NCBI GenBank assembly: GCA_964516055.1 | Contig: CAZEYK010000015.1 | Coordinates: 1 to 20,545, forward strand | From: JABIEQ01 sp964516055 | GTDB lineage: Bacteria; Patescibacteriota; Patescibacteriia; Magasanikbacterales; UBA922 | Reading direction: 5' to 3' | Length of the DNA: 20,545 nucleotides | Shown here: piece by piece, positions 8,161 to 16,666 of the stretch | How positions within the stretch are numbered: position 1 is the stretch's first letter | How the letters are laid out: each line of letters starts with the position of its first letter | The notes under the pieces: model-generated | What the model saw: the letters and a program-made list of their open reading frames with translations, nothing else | Told to the model about the DNA's origin: nothing | The model's database searches: none | Program-made: the position numbers and the translations under genes

Positions 8161-8805
8161 ATGATTAAGACCCATCACATTATTCTTATCTTTATTCCTG
8201 CTATTTTACTTGTAGGAATAACGTTATTTATTCGTATTATCCAGTATCAGTCACTTTATCAAAAAGATACACAAGTTGTGACAAATAATGAGAACAATCT
8301 CCCTATTCCTATTTTTTCTGATGATGCAATTATCGGTGACAAACGCGCACCAATAACGCTTATCGCTTTTGAAGATCTTGGGTGTGAAGCATGTGCCGCA
8401 CAAAATATATTGTTTGATGAGTTGCTCGCAAAATATCCTAAAAAAGTTAAGATTATTTGGAAAGGACTTCCGGTGACTCGTTTTCCTGTTGCCACAGATC
8501 AGGCACATGAATATGCATATTGTGCGGCGTTGCAGAATAAATTTGTTCCATTTAAACAACAGGTGTATGCCAATAATAGCAACCTTACTCCAGCGATTGT
8601 TGAACAAATGGCAGTTGAGGCTGGTGTGAATATTGATAAGGTTGAAACGTGTATTGCTACTGGCGCTCCGCAACAATATATTGAAAATACAAAACAGCTT
8701 GCAAAAATTTTACAAATCCAATCAGTACCAACTGTTTTTTATAATGGTGAACAAATTGAAGAGCCAACATCTCTTGCTGGTTGGGAACGATTGCTTGAAT
8801 TATAG
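8161..8805 (+). CDS. Membrane-anchored DsbA-like thioredoxin-fold protein
   Basis: 214 residues. A membrane anchor (about 6-27) precedes a DsbA-family domain beginning GDKRAPITLIAFEDLGC. The redox pair is Cys75-Glu-Ala-Cys78, the cis-proline loop is SVPT (Pro190), and the helical insertion carries a further Cys (EYAYCAAL), as in DSBA/BdbD-type proteins. It would act in the extracytoplasmic space to make or isomerise disulfides. The CxxC dipeptide Glu-Ala is unusual compared with Pro-His or Pro-Tyr. The downstream fusion proteins are cysteine-containing and exported, which makes them natural clients. Spacing is 24 bases after the propeller gene and 19 bases before the first fusion gene. Confidence 0.85.
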   Translation: MIKTHHIILIFIPAILLVGITLFIRIIQYQSLYQKDTQVVTNNENNLPIPIFSDDAIIGDKRAPITLIAFEDLGCEACAAQNILFDELLAKYPKKVKIIWKGLPVTRFPVATDQAHEYAYCAALQNKFVPFKQQVYANNSNLTPAIVEQMAVEAGVNIDKVETCIATGAPQQYIENTKQLAKILQIQSVPTVFYNGEQIEEPTSLAGWERLLEL

Positions 8806-8824
8806 GACTCTTTAGCTCGTAGAC

Positions 8825-10807
8825 ATGCCTTCTATGTCCAGGGTACAAAACATACAATTTTTTTGTTGTTCTCTCATGCTTGTTGCCGGATGTTTTTTTC
8901 CGGCTTCTTTGTTTGCAAAAACATTAGACCATGTTGATGGAACATATATTAGTTTCAATTATCCTGATAATCATAAGTTTGGCAGAATTTGGATTGCTCC
9001 GAGTGCGCAAAAAGGGACCCCACTGCCACTGGTTATTTTTTACCATGGATCAATTTCTGCTGGCGTGGCAAATGATGATAATCTGGAAAGTTCTTCTGCC
9101 GCGTACCTTGGCCCAAATGCCAAACGTCGATTTGATAATATTGCTAATGCGCAAATATTATCAGGAAAAATTCCTCCCCTTGTTATTGCAGTACCTATTG
9201 AAGGAACTAATAATGACCAATCGTCTTTTACCGCGGACAGTCAATTTTCTTTTGATGAACTTGTCAATCAGATTGCAGAGCAAGTACAAACAGCAGGATA
9301 TACTATTAATAGGGGAAGTATTATCCTCGCGGGGCATAGTAATGGTGGAAACGGTTTTTACAATACCCTTCTTGATAAAACCCGCCAAACATCAATTGCA
9401 GCGGCGGCACTTATTGATACAGGAATGACGGGGGCTCGTCCTCAACTGGTAGAGGATACCGCCATCCAAAAACCAACGGCAATGCTTGGTATTGGAGCAA
9501 GAAATTATGCAACAGGTGCTGGTGATTGGATTGCGGCAATTAAAAAGGTATATGATAATGATACAGAAGCTCCAGTACTCCCTTGTGATAACACGGTGTT
9601 TGCTTCATGCAGCAAAATTGCAAATAAGGAATTCTATTATTTTCAAGTAGACACACGACAAGTGAATGATGCTCATAATGAGGCGGTGAACATATTTTTT
9701 CAGTATGGGTTACCACTCTTTTTTCAAGGAGCGGTAGCAGCAAATGAAGATGCTTTTTTTGATCTTGAAGAGCTTCAAAAAAACTTGAAAGAACCAACCC
9801 CAGTGATTCAAATTCCAGGATTATCGTTTTCAAATATGTTGCAAGATCATGTGACGCAAGAAGGAAACCAAATATTTATTTCGATTCCTTTTTTGGGTGA
9901 ATATATGGCGGCGCTCTATCGCTATGGGGTGGTGGTTGCTATCCTTGTCAGCATTTTTATGATTATTGTTTCTGGTGCGCAGTTAATGCTTTCTGGATTA
10001 AGCGAAGATTTTGCCAGTTCTGCAAAAAAACGTATTACACAGGCACTTATTGGATTATTTTTAACACTCGGATCATATTCCCTCCTCTATTTTATTAATC
10101 CGCAACTGGTGTCATTTAGTAATTTGAAAGTGTTATATAATCAGTCTTCCGGAAAAGCAATTAGCTCGTCAGCTGATCCTGGTATTGGTTCTGCCGGAAG
10201 TACTATCTCTTGTGATCAACATAAATATGATACTCAACAAAATGTATTCGCTGTTGGTGACTCAATTACCGTTGGTATTGGAACAACAGGCATGAATACG
10301 GCGTATGGGGAAAGGCTTATTGGTGCCTGTCCACAACTTGGTAAATACGACAAAATTGCGCTGGGAGGCAAAGGAACGAAACCATTGCTTGATGCACTTC
10401 TTCCACGAGATCTTCGTGCAGAAGGCTTTTCTCATATTATTATTCTGGCGGGAATAAATGATATTACCAGCGACAAAAGTGTCCCATACATTACCAATAA
10501 TTTGGAACAATTGTATAAAAAGGCAAAGACCAATGGTCTTCGTGTCATTGCGGTAACCATTTCTCCATTTGGAAAACAAGATACTATTTGGACAAAGGAA
10601 AAACAACTTCGTTTGGAAGCGGTAAACAAATGGATTTATGAACAATCTGGCAATCTTGTGGATGTTGTGATTGATTTTAATCAGTTGATCAAAGACCCTA
10701 GTGATCCAAACAAAATTGCCCCACAATATGATAAAGATGGTATTCATCCAAATGATGCTGCCCATGCTCTGTTAGCAGCAGAAATTTCTCGAAAAGCATT
10801 TCGATAA
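8825..10807 (+). CDS. Exported fusion: alpha/beta hydrolase - two-helix pilin-like module - SGNH hydrolase
   Basis: 660 residues. An N-terminal signal sequence is clear; it contains both a lipobox-like VAGC (Cys22) and a later signal-peptidase-I-like SLFA/KT site, so lipidation is undecided. Residues about 35-300 form an alpha/beta hydrolase (VIFYHGS oxyanion region, nucleophile GHSNG with Ser172, a late NDAHNEA histidine). Residues 323-438 are the shared module: PVIQIPGLSF, IPFLGEYMAALYRYG, membrane helix about 368-388, a basic AKKRI loop, helix about 405-424, then FINPQL and LKVLY. A complete SGNH/GDSL esterase follows: GDSIT (Ser480), GIND (Asn545), DGIHP (Asp638, His641). Topology from the signal and basic loop places both enzymes outside. 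Likely substrates are ester groups on cell wall or glycans; the specificity is inferred only. Confidence 0.85.
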   Translation: MPSMSRVQNIQFFCCSLMLVAGCFFPASLFAKTLDHVDGTYISFNYPDNHKFGRIWIAPSAQKGTPLPLVIFYHGSISAGVANDDNLESSSAAYLGPNAKRRFDNIANAQILSGKIPPLVIAVPIEGTNNDQSSFTADSQFSFDELVNQIAEQVQTAGYTINRGSIILAGHSNGGNGFYNTLLDKTRQTSIAAAALIDTGMTGARPQLVEDTAIQKPTAMLGIGARNYATGAGDWIAAIKKVYDNDTEAPVLPCDNTVFASCSKIANKEFYYFQVDTRQVNDAHNEAVNIFFQYGLPLFFQGAVAANEDAFFDLEELQKNLKEPTPVIQIPGLSFSNMLQDHVTQEGNQIFISIPFLGEYMAALYRYGVVVAILVSIFMIIVSGAQLMLSGLSEDFASSAKKRITQALIGLFLTLGSYSLLYFINPQLVSFSNLKVLYNQSSGKAISSSADPGIGSAGSTISCDQHKYDTQQNVFAVGDSITVGIGTTGMNTAYGERLIGACPQLGKYDKIALGGKGTKPLLDALLPRDLRAEGFSHIIILAGINDITSDKSVPYITNNLEQLYKKAKTNGLRVIAVTISPFGKQDTIWTKEKQLRLEAVNKWIYEQSGNLVDVVIDFNQLIKDPSDPNKIAPQYDKDGIHPNDAAHALLAAEISRKAFR

Positions 10808-10841
10808 TCGTTCATAGCTAGAATTTTTTATTCCATAATTT

Positions 10842-12770
10842 ATGACAATGCACCACTGTGTGAAAAGTATACGATGGCTCTGTTACACCTGTTGTGTTGT
10901 TTTTGTTACGTTATTATTTTTTTGCCTGTCTCCTTCCACAGCATCTGCCTATTCTGGATTAACGTGTACACAAACGGTCCAAGGAGAACATCCCAGTTAC
11001 GCCGGTATTCGGGAAACGTTTTCTAATGTACAGCTGTGTGTCTATGATACGGGATATACCGGATCACTCCGAGATATTCATGTTGATAAAAAACAAGGAA
11101 TTATTTTACCTAAAGACGCATCGAAGGTACGCGAGGTATATATTTACTTTAGTGGAAAAGGGGGTGGCTCTCCTGCTGATAATTGCGTTGGTCCTTCAAA
11201 ACTTTGCCAGCAAGCTGAGCGACGTGGCGATATTGCTATTGTTCTTTTTAATCGTGAGGCGGATCAAAATAATATGCTTCCCACAGAGCAATCCATGCGA
11301 TTTTTTTTTGATGAAACAAAACAAGTGATGAACGAGCTCGGTATTCAAGCAAGTACCTATCACTTAGCTGGACATAGCGCGGGAGGAAAACAAGTATGGC
11401 AGGCCGCACAATTTTTATCTAATGTTCAGTTTGGTTATTCCCTTATTTTTGATGGATGTTATGGGACATGGTGTGATGATTTGGTAAAACAAACGAATCG
11501 CGGGTATACCATTATGTATTTGAATACGGGAGAATTAACGACAGCACAATCGGTGGTGGACGCAAAACCATCCAATATAACTGTGTATGAAATCCCTGCA
11601 AATATTGTTCATGGACAGATACCTTTTTTATGTTTTCGTGATCATTTTGCTCATGATGGCTGTGGTGGTGAAATAAAAACAGTGTACACAAATGGCCAGG
11701 CACAAACAGCCTCTAATCAGCAAAACCAAAGGACACTTCAAACAGTCAAAGATGAAGTAGCTGACTTATTAAAAGAACCTTCCCCAAAAATTTCTTTGCC
11801 AGGATTATCTTTTACTCCCCTGTCGGTGGTAAAAGAATCGGTCAATATGGATGGTGGCAATAATTTTTATGTGCGTATCCCCTATTTGTCTGAATATATG
11901 GCGGCGTTGTTTCGCTATGGAATTGCCGCCGTCATTCTTATTGCTATTGTGGTTATTATTATTTCTGGGATGTTGTGGTCATTGTCTGGAGGAAATACTG
12001 AAGCAATATCGAAAGCAAAAAAACTCTTGGGACAATCTATTATTGGTCTTATTCTTGCACTTGGTTCATACACGATTTTATCTTTTATCAATCCCAATCT
12101 TACGGAACTTGATGCGTTGAATGTTCTCTATGTTTCTGAAACAAGTTTTCCGGGTTCTGCTGATGAGGAATCCTTTTATAGTCAAGTAAATACTACGGCG
12201 GCGCTTACAGGACAAGAATTTTTGCTTCCCAATAAAAACTATTGTTTCCCTTTACAGCAAGACAGTTTATCTCAAATAAGTTGGAACTGGGGTGACAGAC
12301 GTGATGGTGGAAATAGCTGTCATGTGGGAATTGATATTTATACAAAGGCACCTGGAAAAGTACTGGCCGTTGATGATGGCGTGGTTATGAATATTGGCAA
12401 CTTTTTAACCTGTAAGGATGGCTGGGGCGTGAAATCAGAAGGAATATCTAGTGGAGCTACCAGTCAATTAGTTGTGTATCACGAAACCCTTGGCATTACC
12501 ATAAACTATGGAGAAATTGATAGCAACAAGGTAACAGTAAGCGAAGGAGATCATGTCACGAAAGGACAAGAACTTGGTGTTGCGAGTTATTGCGGGATGC
12601 TTCATTTTGAAACATACAGTGGAAAGCAAACACACAATCTTGCGTGGTGGCCCAATAGTGTTATCAATGAAAAAAATGGGTGTGCTACCAATCATTTGAA
12701 TAAAAAACCTGCTCCCGTACTTAATCCCAGTGGTGTCATTACACAGTTGAATTCATCATTCTGTCAGTAG
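10842..12770 (+). CDS. Exported fusion: alpha/beta hydrolase - pilin-like module - M23-like peptidase
   Basis: 642 residues. A signal peptide ends at about ASA/YS (residue 36). The N-terminal domain is an alpha/beta hydrolase with GHSAGG (Ser179). The shared module spans about 312-431 (KISLPGLSF, IPYLSEYMAALFRYG, two helices, FINPNL, LNVLY). The C-terminal domain resembles peptidase M23 (LytM/lysostaphin-like glycyl or cross-bridge endopeptidases): His494-x3-Asp498 and MLHFE (His588) supply the three zinc ligands, and GDHVTKGQELG is a family hallmark. Both residues that normally act as catalytic histidines are replaced: YxHL reads YGEI (Glu558) and HLH reads MLH (Met586). It may be a binding or regulatory domain or a variant enzyme. 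Starts at either ATG 10842 or 10848. Confidence 0.83.
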   Translation: MTMHHCVKSIRWLCYTCCVVFVTLLFFCLSPSTASAYSGLTCTQTVQGEHPSYAGIRETFSNVQLCVYDTGYTGSLRDIHVDKKQGIILPKDASKVREVYIYFSGKGGGSPADNCVGPSKLCQQAERRGDIAIVLFNREADQNNMLPTEQSMRFFFDETKQVMNELGIQASTYHLAGHSAGGKQVWQAAQFLSNVQFGYSLIFDGCYGTWCDDLVKQTNRGYTIMYLNTGELTTAQSVVDAKPSNITVYEIPANIVHGQIPFLCFRDHFAHDGCGGEIKTVYTNGQAQTASNQQNQRTLQTVKDEVADLLKEPSPKISLPGLSFTPLSVVKESVNMDGGNNFYVRIPYLSEYMAALFRYGIAAVILIAIVVIIISGMLWSLSGGNTEAISKAKKLLGQSIIGLILALGSYTILSFINPNLTELDALNVLYVSETSFPGSADEESFYSQVNTTAALTGQEFLLPNKNYCFPLQQDSLSQISWNWGDRRDGGNSCHVGIDIYTKAPGKVLAVDDGVVMNIGNFLTCKDGWGVKSEGISSGATSQLVVYHETLGITINYGEIDSNKVTVSEGDHVTKGQELGVASYCGMLHFETYSGKQTHNLAWWPNSVINEKNGCATNHLNKKPAPVLNPSGVITQLNSSFCQ

Positions 12771-12775
12771 CAACG

Positions 12776-12792
12776 GTATTATAGTATAATAC
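12776..12792 (+). promoter_or_regulatory. Palindromic -10 element just before the third fusion gene
   Basis: GTATTATA (12776-12783) and TATAATAC (12785-12792) are perfect reverse complements around one G, and contain an exact TATAAT (12785-12790) whose end is nine bases from the ATG at 12800. No good -35 is visible at 17 bases upstream. If used as a promoter it would give a leaderless or nearly leaderless mRNA. Confidence 0.35.
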
Positions 12793-12799
12793 GCCTACT

Positions 12800-14653
12800 A
12801 TGCATTTTTCTTTTTCTTCCACTTTTCTTTTGTTTTTTTTGTCGTTTTTTTTGTCGCTTTTTTTGTTCCCGCTTACGGCGCAAGCACTTACCTGTCCTTC
12901 TGATATGGCAAATGTTCAGGACAGATTTTGTATTGATAAATATGAGGCGGCTATTGTTGATAAAAATTCAAAGCAGCCAGCGTCTCCCAACTATCCACCA
13001 TCCCCCACACAATCTCAAATTTTTTTTGACCTTTTTCAAACAAGTCCAGAAATACAACGGATGAAACAATCTGCGCGAAGTCTTCCAATGCCTGACCGTG
13101 GTGCAGAAAAACAAACAACTTTTGCACCATTAGCTATTTCTGTTGCGGGTATACAACCACAATCTTTTTTGAATAAAGTGATGGCAGAAGAAGCCTGTAC
13201 TGCGGCAGGAAAACGACTGTGTACAAGAGAAGAATGGTTTACCTCATGCGTGGGTCCTGATCAAGTTTCGGCTCGTGTGGGACAAAAATTATATCCGTAT
13301 GGACCACGATTCCTTTCCGACAAATGTAATGTGGGGAGAACGGCATCATTTTCGGTGTTGTATACTGCTGGGGATAAGCGACTCCAAAATCCACGCTTAG
13401 GAGAAATTACCGATAGTCTTGGAGTGCCGCTTCGTATGAACACCGGAATAAAAGCAGGCTGTACTAATGGCTATGGCGTGTATGATATGGTGGGAAATCT
13501 TGATGAAATTGTGGCGGATCTGGCAAGTGGTGGAAGTAATATGACTTTTGTGGGAGGGTTTTATGCGCGCAGCCAACCAGGAAGTGAACAAAGTTGTTCT
13601 TCTGCGGTAACAGACCACAGTGCAACAGGATGGTATGATTATAGTGTAGGATTTCGGTGTTGTGCTGATCCTGGAGCGAGTACATATACACATGCTGGCG
13701 GAGGAAGTACTGATACCTTTGTTAGTGATGAAGACATAACAGTACATGCACCAAGTCCATTGATTCAAATTCCAGGACTTTCGCTTTCTCCCGGAACAAC
13801 AAACCAAACCAAAGCACTTGCTGATGCAAATAATAATATTTTTATTCCCATTCCATTTTTGGGTGAATATTTGGCAGCGTTGTATCGCTTTGGAGTAGGA
13901 GCAACGGTATTAATTGCTATATTGATGATTATTGTTGGTGGTGGGCAGTATATCCTTTCTCGGGGTGATAGTAGTGGTATTGAAACCGCAAAAAAACGGA
14001 TTACTCAAGCAATTATTGGTTTACTCCTCTCTGTTGGTTCATATACAATATTGTATTTTATCAATCCTCAGTTAGTTCAATTCACCTCGCTTCAAGTATT
14101 GTATATTCCTGGTATTAAGTTTGCGAGTGATGTAGAGCTGGCTCCCCCACCAAAAACAGGTATTAAAACAAAAGGACGGGAATGGTATTTTGATACGTTT
14201 GGAAATACGGAAAAGGACGTAGCCATTGAATCTATTCCAAACTTTTTGGGAAGAAAAAATTTAACAGTCAATAAATCTGCGGTTGATGCCTTTACTGCCG
14301 TTCAAGCACAAGTTGATAAAACGTTACCTGGTTGGAAAGGAGAAAAAGTATGGGCCTTTAACTGGCGACAAGTAAAAGGAAGTTCTGCAATGAGTTTACA
14401 TGCCTGGGGTATTGCAGTTGATGTGAATCCTGCTACCTGTCCAAAATATGAAAAATCTTCACGAGGACAAGGACCAGATGATCTATGTGATTGTGATATT
14501 CCCGATGAGGTGATCAAGGCATTTCTTAACAATGGCTTTAATTGGCTTGGAGGAAAAGGGTTTAATGATGGAAAAACCTGTGATGCCATGCACTTTGAAT
14601 TACGAAGTTCGTATTTTGAGGCAAAAGGTATTGGTCCTCGTGTGAATAATTAA
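12800..14653 (+). CDS. Exported fusion: SUMF1-like fold - pilin-like module - M15 peptidase (VanY/CwlK-like)
   Basis: 617 residues. A long hydrophobic signal peptide ends near AQA/LTC (about 29). Residues about 30-290 match the formylglycine-generating-enzyme (SUMF1) fold: FCIDKYEA, GKRLCTREEWFTSC, YGVYDMVGNLDE and the closing VGFRC. The cysteines that bind copper in true FGEs have no obvious counterparts, so I treat it as a non-catalytic lectin-like domain. The shared module lies at about 317-437 (LIQIPGLSL, IPFLGEYLAALYRFG, FINPQL, LQVLY). The C-terminal domain is a complete M15 zinc peptidase: SLHAWGIAVD (His534, Asp541) and AMHFE (His598, Glu600). M15 enzymes cut D-Ala-D-Ala or L-Ala-D-Glu in peptidoglycan stem peptides; which one is not visible. 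Next gene starts two bases after its stop. Confidence 0.87.
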   Translation: MHFSFSSTFLLFFLSFFLSLFLFPLTAQALTCPSDMANVQDRFCIDKYEAAIVDKNSKQPASPNYPPSPTQSQIFFDLFQTSPEIQRMKQSARSLPMPDRGAEKQTTFAPLAISVAGIQPQSFLNKVMAEEACTAAGKRLCTREEWFTSCVGPDQVSARVGQKLYPYGPRFLSDKCNVGRTASFSVLYTAGDKRLQNPRLGEITDSLGVPLRMNTGIKAGCTNGYGVYDMVGNLDEIVADLASGGSNMTFVGGFYARSQPGSEQSCSSAVTDHSATGWYDYSVGFRCCADPGASTYTHAGGGSTDTFVSDEDITVHAPSPLIQIPGLSLSPGTTNQTKALADANNNIFIPIPFLGEYLAALYRFGVGATVLIAILMIIVGGGQYILSRGDSSGIETAKKRITQAIIGLLLSVGSYTILYFINPQLVQFTSLQVLYIPGIKFASDVELAPPPKTGIKTKGREWYFDTFGNTEKDVAIESIPNFLGRKNLTVNKSAVDAFTAVQAQVDKTLPGWKGEKVWAFNWRQVKGSSAMSLHAWGIAVDVNPATCPKYEKSSRGQGPDDLCDCDIPDEVIKAFLNNGFNWLGGKGFNDGKTCDAMHFELRSSYFEAKGIGPRVNN

Positions 14654-14654
14654 T

Positions 14655-16598
14655 ATGATGCACTCTACACAACAACCGTATAAAACAATGCTATTCCGAA
14701 TATTTTTTTTGGGACTCAGTGTTTGTACCGTATTTTTTTATGTTGCCCAACCTGTCTTTGCTGATGGGGATACGGATGATGATAATGCTGTGGATCCCAT
14801 TATGGTACGTGCTCCTGAACCTGTCATACAAATACCAGGCTTGGAATTATCCCCCTCAACTATTGTTGAACCTGATCCAAATGCTGCGCTGGCTGATACG
14901 TATATTGAATCCCCTTTTTTGTCTGAATATTTAGCAGCCGTGTACCGCTTTGGAGTAGCTGCTGCGGTATTGCTGTGTATGCTTGTTATTATTGTATCAG
15001 GTTTGCAATGGACAGCCTCTGGAGGAAATTCAGCAACTATTAGCTCGGCAAAAAAACGAATTACCGGCGCTATTACGGGAATGCTTCTTGCTGTTGGCTC
15101 GTATAGTGTGTTGTATACAATCAATCCCAACTTATTGGCGTTTCCAACACTCAAAACGCTGTATGTTCGTGGAATAAATCTTGAAGATTTGGTTATTGAT
15201 GAAAAACGTGACCAACAACAGACGCTGACTAATTTACCGAAGACGATTGATAATAATACATTTGATGAATTATTTAAGGCCTTTGCTAATTGTTCTGTTG
15301 CCGGGAGAGATGGTATGGATTGGCGGTTTTTGAAAGTGGTTGCGTATTTTGAATCGGCACGGTGGCAATATGCCCAACGAGCAAATAGTTTTGGCTTTGT
15401 GGGATTGTTCCAGGTGGGAACTGATTTTTGTCCGAGCATGCTTAAACAATATCCTCAGTGGGCAGCGTTGTGTGGCCCAGCAATTAGGAATAATCCGCAA
15501 GGAGAAGAAGCATTAAAAAATCCTATACTCAATACAGCAGCAGGATTTGTAAATTTATCTACTCAGCTGGAACGAGCTATTTCTTATTGTGGAGCAAAAC
15601 CTGACCCTTTTATTTTGAGTATGCTTACCTATTTGGGTCATAATAGTGGAGCTGGAGCGCAACGAGATATTATTAAGGCATCAGATACCTCGTGTTCTTC
15701 TATTGAAGGATTACAACAAGCAATTGTAAAATATTGGTCTGGAAGAAAAGGAGCACAAGGATTGAGTCCTGAAGAACATGGAAAAAAACGAGCAGCATCT
15801 ATGACCGCTGTTGCCGATTTGGCAAAGGCAATTGGGATTACTGATATTTTTAATACGAGTGGGAATGGTAATGCGGCATGTCCACTCAAAGCTGCTCCAA
15901 GCGATTTTCCTTGGAAAGCACCAGCGGGATTTTCTGGCTCTGCCACAGGGGGTTCATGTCCTACGCCTGGTCCTATACAATGTCAATCTCGTGGAAAAAA
16001 GATCATTGCGGTTGGGGATTCGGTGACGGCTCCAAGCCAATATGTAGAAAAACTTGCGCAAGCCTGTGGTCATACTGTAGTGGCAAATAAAGCAGTAGTG
16101 AGTGCAAAGACTGGTCCTGGATATGGTGGTCCTCTTTCTTTAAAAGAACAGTTTCAAGAGATTGTTTCTGATTCTCATATTCAGTTGTCTACGGTTGATG
16201 ATCTTATTATTCTTGGTGGGGCAAACGATATTGCGTCTGGCTCAGCAATTCGTGCGAGCAATCCACAATCTCCGGAAGAAAATATTTTGGCAATTGCGAA
16301 ACAAGCAAAAGCACAAGGGTTACGGGTTATTGTTATTACGATGACGCCATGGCAAGCGTATCATAATGGTGGATCATGGAGTGCGGAGAGAAAAGCACGA
16401 TTGGATACACTCAACGATTGGATTCGTCGCAAAGGTCCGGATGGGACAGGAGCAACGTCTATTGATGTGGTGATTGATTTTAATAATAAGGCAAAAGATG
16501 GTGAGGCTATTTGTCCATCATTAACCCGAGATGGTCTTCATTTGAATGCTGATGGATCGGGAGTAATGGCTGAACTTATTGCAAGTCTGGCGTACTAA
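14655..16598 (+). CDS. Exported fusion: pilin-like module - lytic-transglycosylase-like - SGNH hydrolase
   Basis: 647 residues. A signal peptide ends at about VFA/DGD (37). Here the shared module is N-terminal, about 53-172 (VIQIPGLELSP, SPFLSEYLAAVYRFG, two helices with an AKKRI loop, TINPNL, LKTLY). It is followed by a goose-lysozyme/SLT-like region, about 195-400, with VVAYFESARW (Glu233 as the candidate catalytic acid) and GFVGLFQVG matching the family GxxGLxQ segment. A complete SGNH hydrolase closes the protein: GDSVT (Ser456), GGAND (Asn524), DGLHLN (Asp626, His629). Lytic transglycosylases cut the glycan strand and need a free C6 hydroxyl on MurNAc; some SGNH enzymes remove O-acetyl groups there, so the pairing makes sense. 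ATGs at 14655 and 14658 are equivalent. Last gene of the set. Confidence 0.83.
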   Translation: MMHSTQQPYKTMLFRIFFLGLSVCTVFFYVAQPVFADGDTDDDNAVDPIMVRAPEPVIQIPGLELSPSTIVEPDPNAALADTYIESPFLSEYLAAVYRFGVAAAVLLCMLVIIVSGLQWTASGGNSATISSAKKRITGAITGMLLAVGSYSVLYTINPNLLAFPTLKTLYVRGINLEDLVIDEKRDQQQTLTNLPKTIDNNTFDELFKAFANCSVAGRDGMDWRFLKVVAYFESARWQYAQRANSFGFVGLFQVGTDFCPSMLKQYPQWAALCGPAIRNNPQGEEALKNPILNTAAGFVNLSTQLERAISYCGAKPDPFILSMLTYLGHNSGAGAQRDIIKASDTSCSSIEGLQQAIVKYWSGRKGAQGLSPEEHGKKRAASMTAVADLAKAIGITDIFNTSGNGNAACPLKAAPSDFPWKAPAGFSGSATGGSCPTPGPIQCQSRGKKIIAVGDSVTAPSQYVEKLAQACGHTVVANKAVVSAKTGPGYGGPLSLKEQFQEIVSDSHIQLSTVDDLIILGGANDIASGSAIRASNPQSPEENILAIAKQAKAQGLRVIVITMTPWQAYHNGGSWSAERKARLDTLNDWIRRKGPDGTGATSIDVVIDFNNKAKDGEAICPSLTRDGLHLNADGSGVMAELIASLAY

Positions 16599-16628
16599 TT
16601 ACGTTCGGAATTCATAGTTCATAGCTTC

Positions 16629-16657
16629 TTGATATAGTGGACTGTGTCGTGTACTAT
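16629..16657 (+). promoter_or_regulatory. Promoter of radA
   Basis: TTGATA (16629-16634), a 17-base spacer and TACTAT (16652-16657). The predicted start, near 16664, is almost at the ATG (16667). A GAGG at 16658-16661 would then be untranscribed or barely included, so either the mRNA is leaderless or transcription comes through from upstream and uses the GAGG. Confidence 0.5.
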
Positions 16658-16666
16658 GAGGCTACT

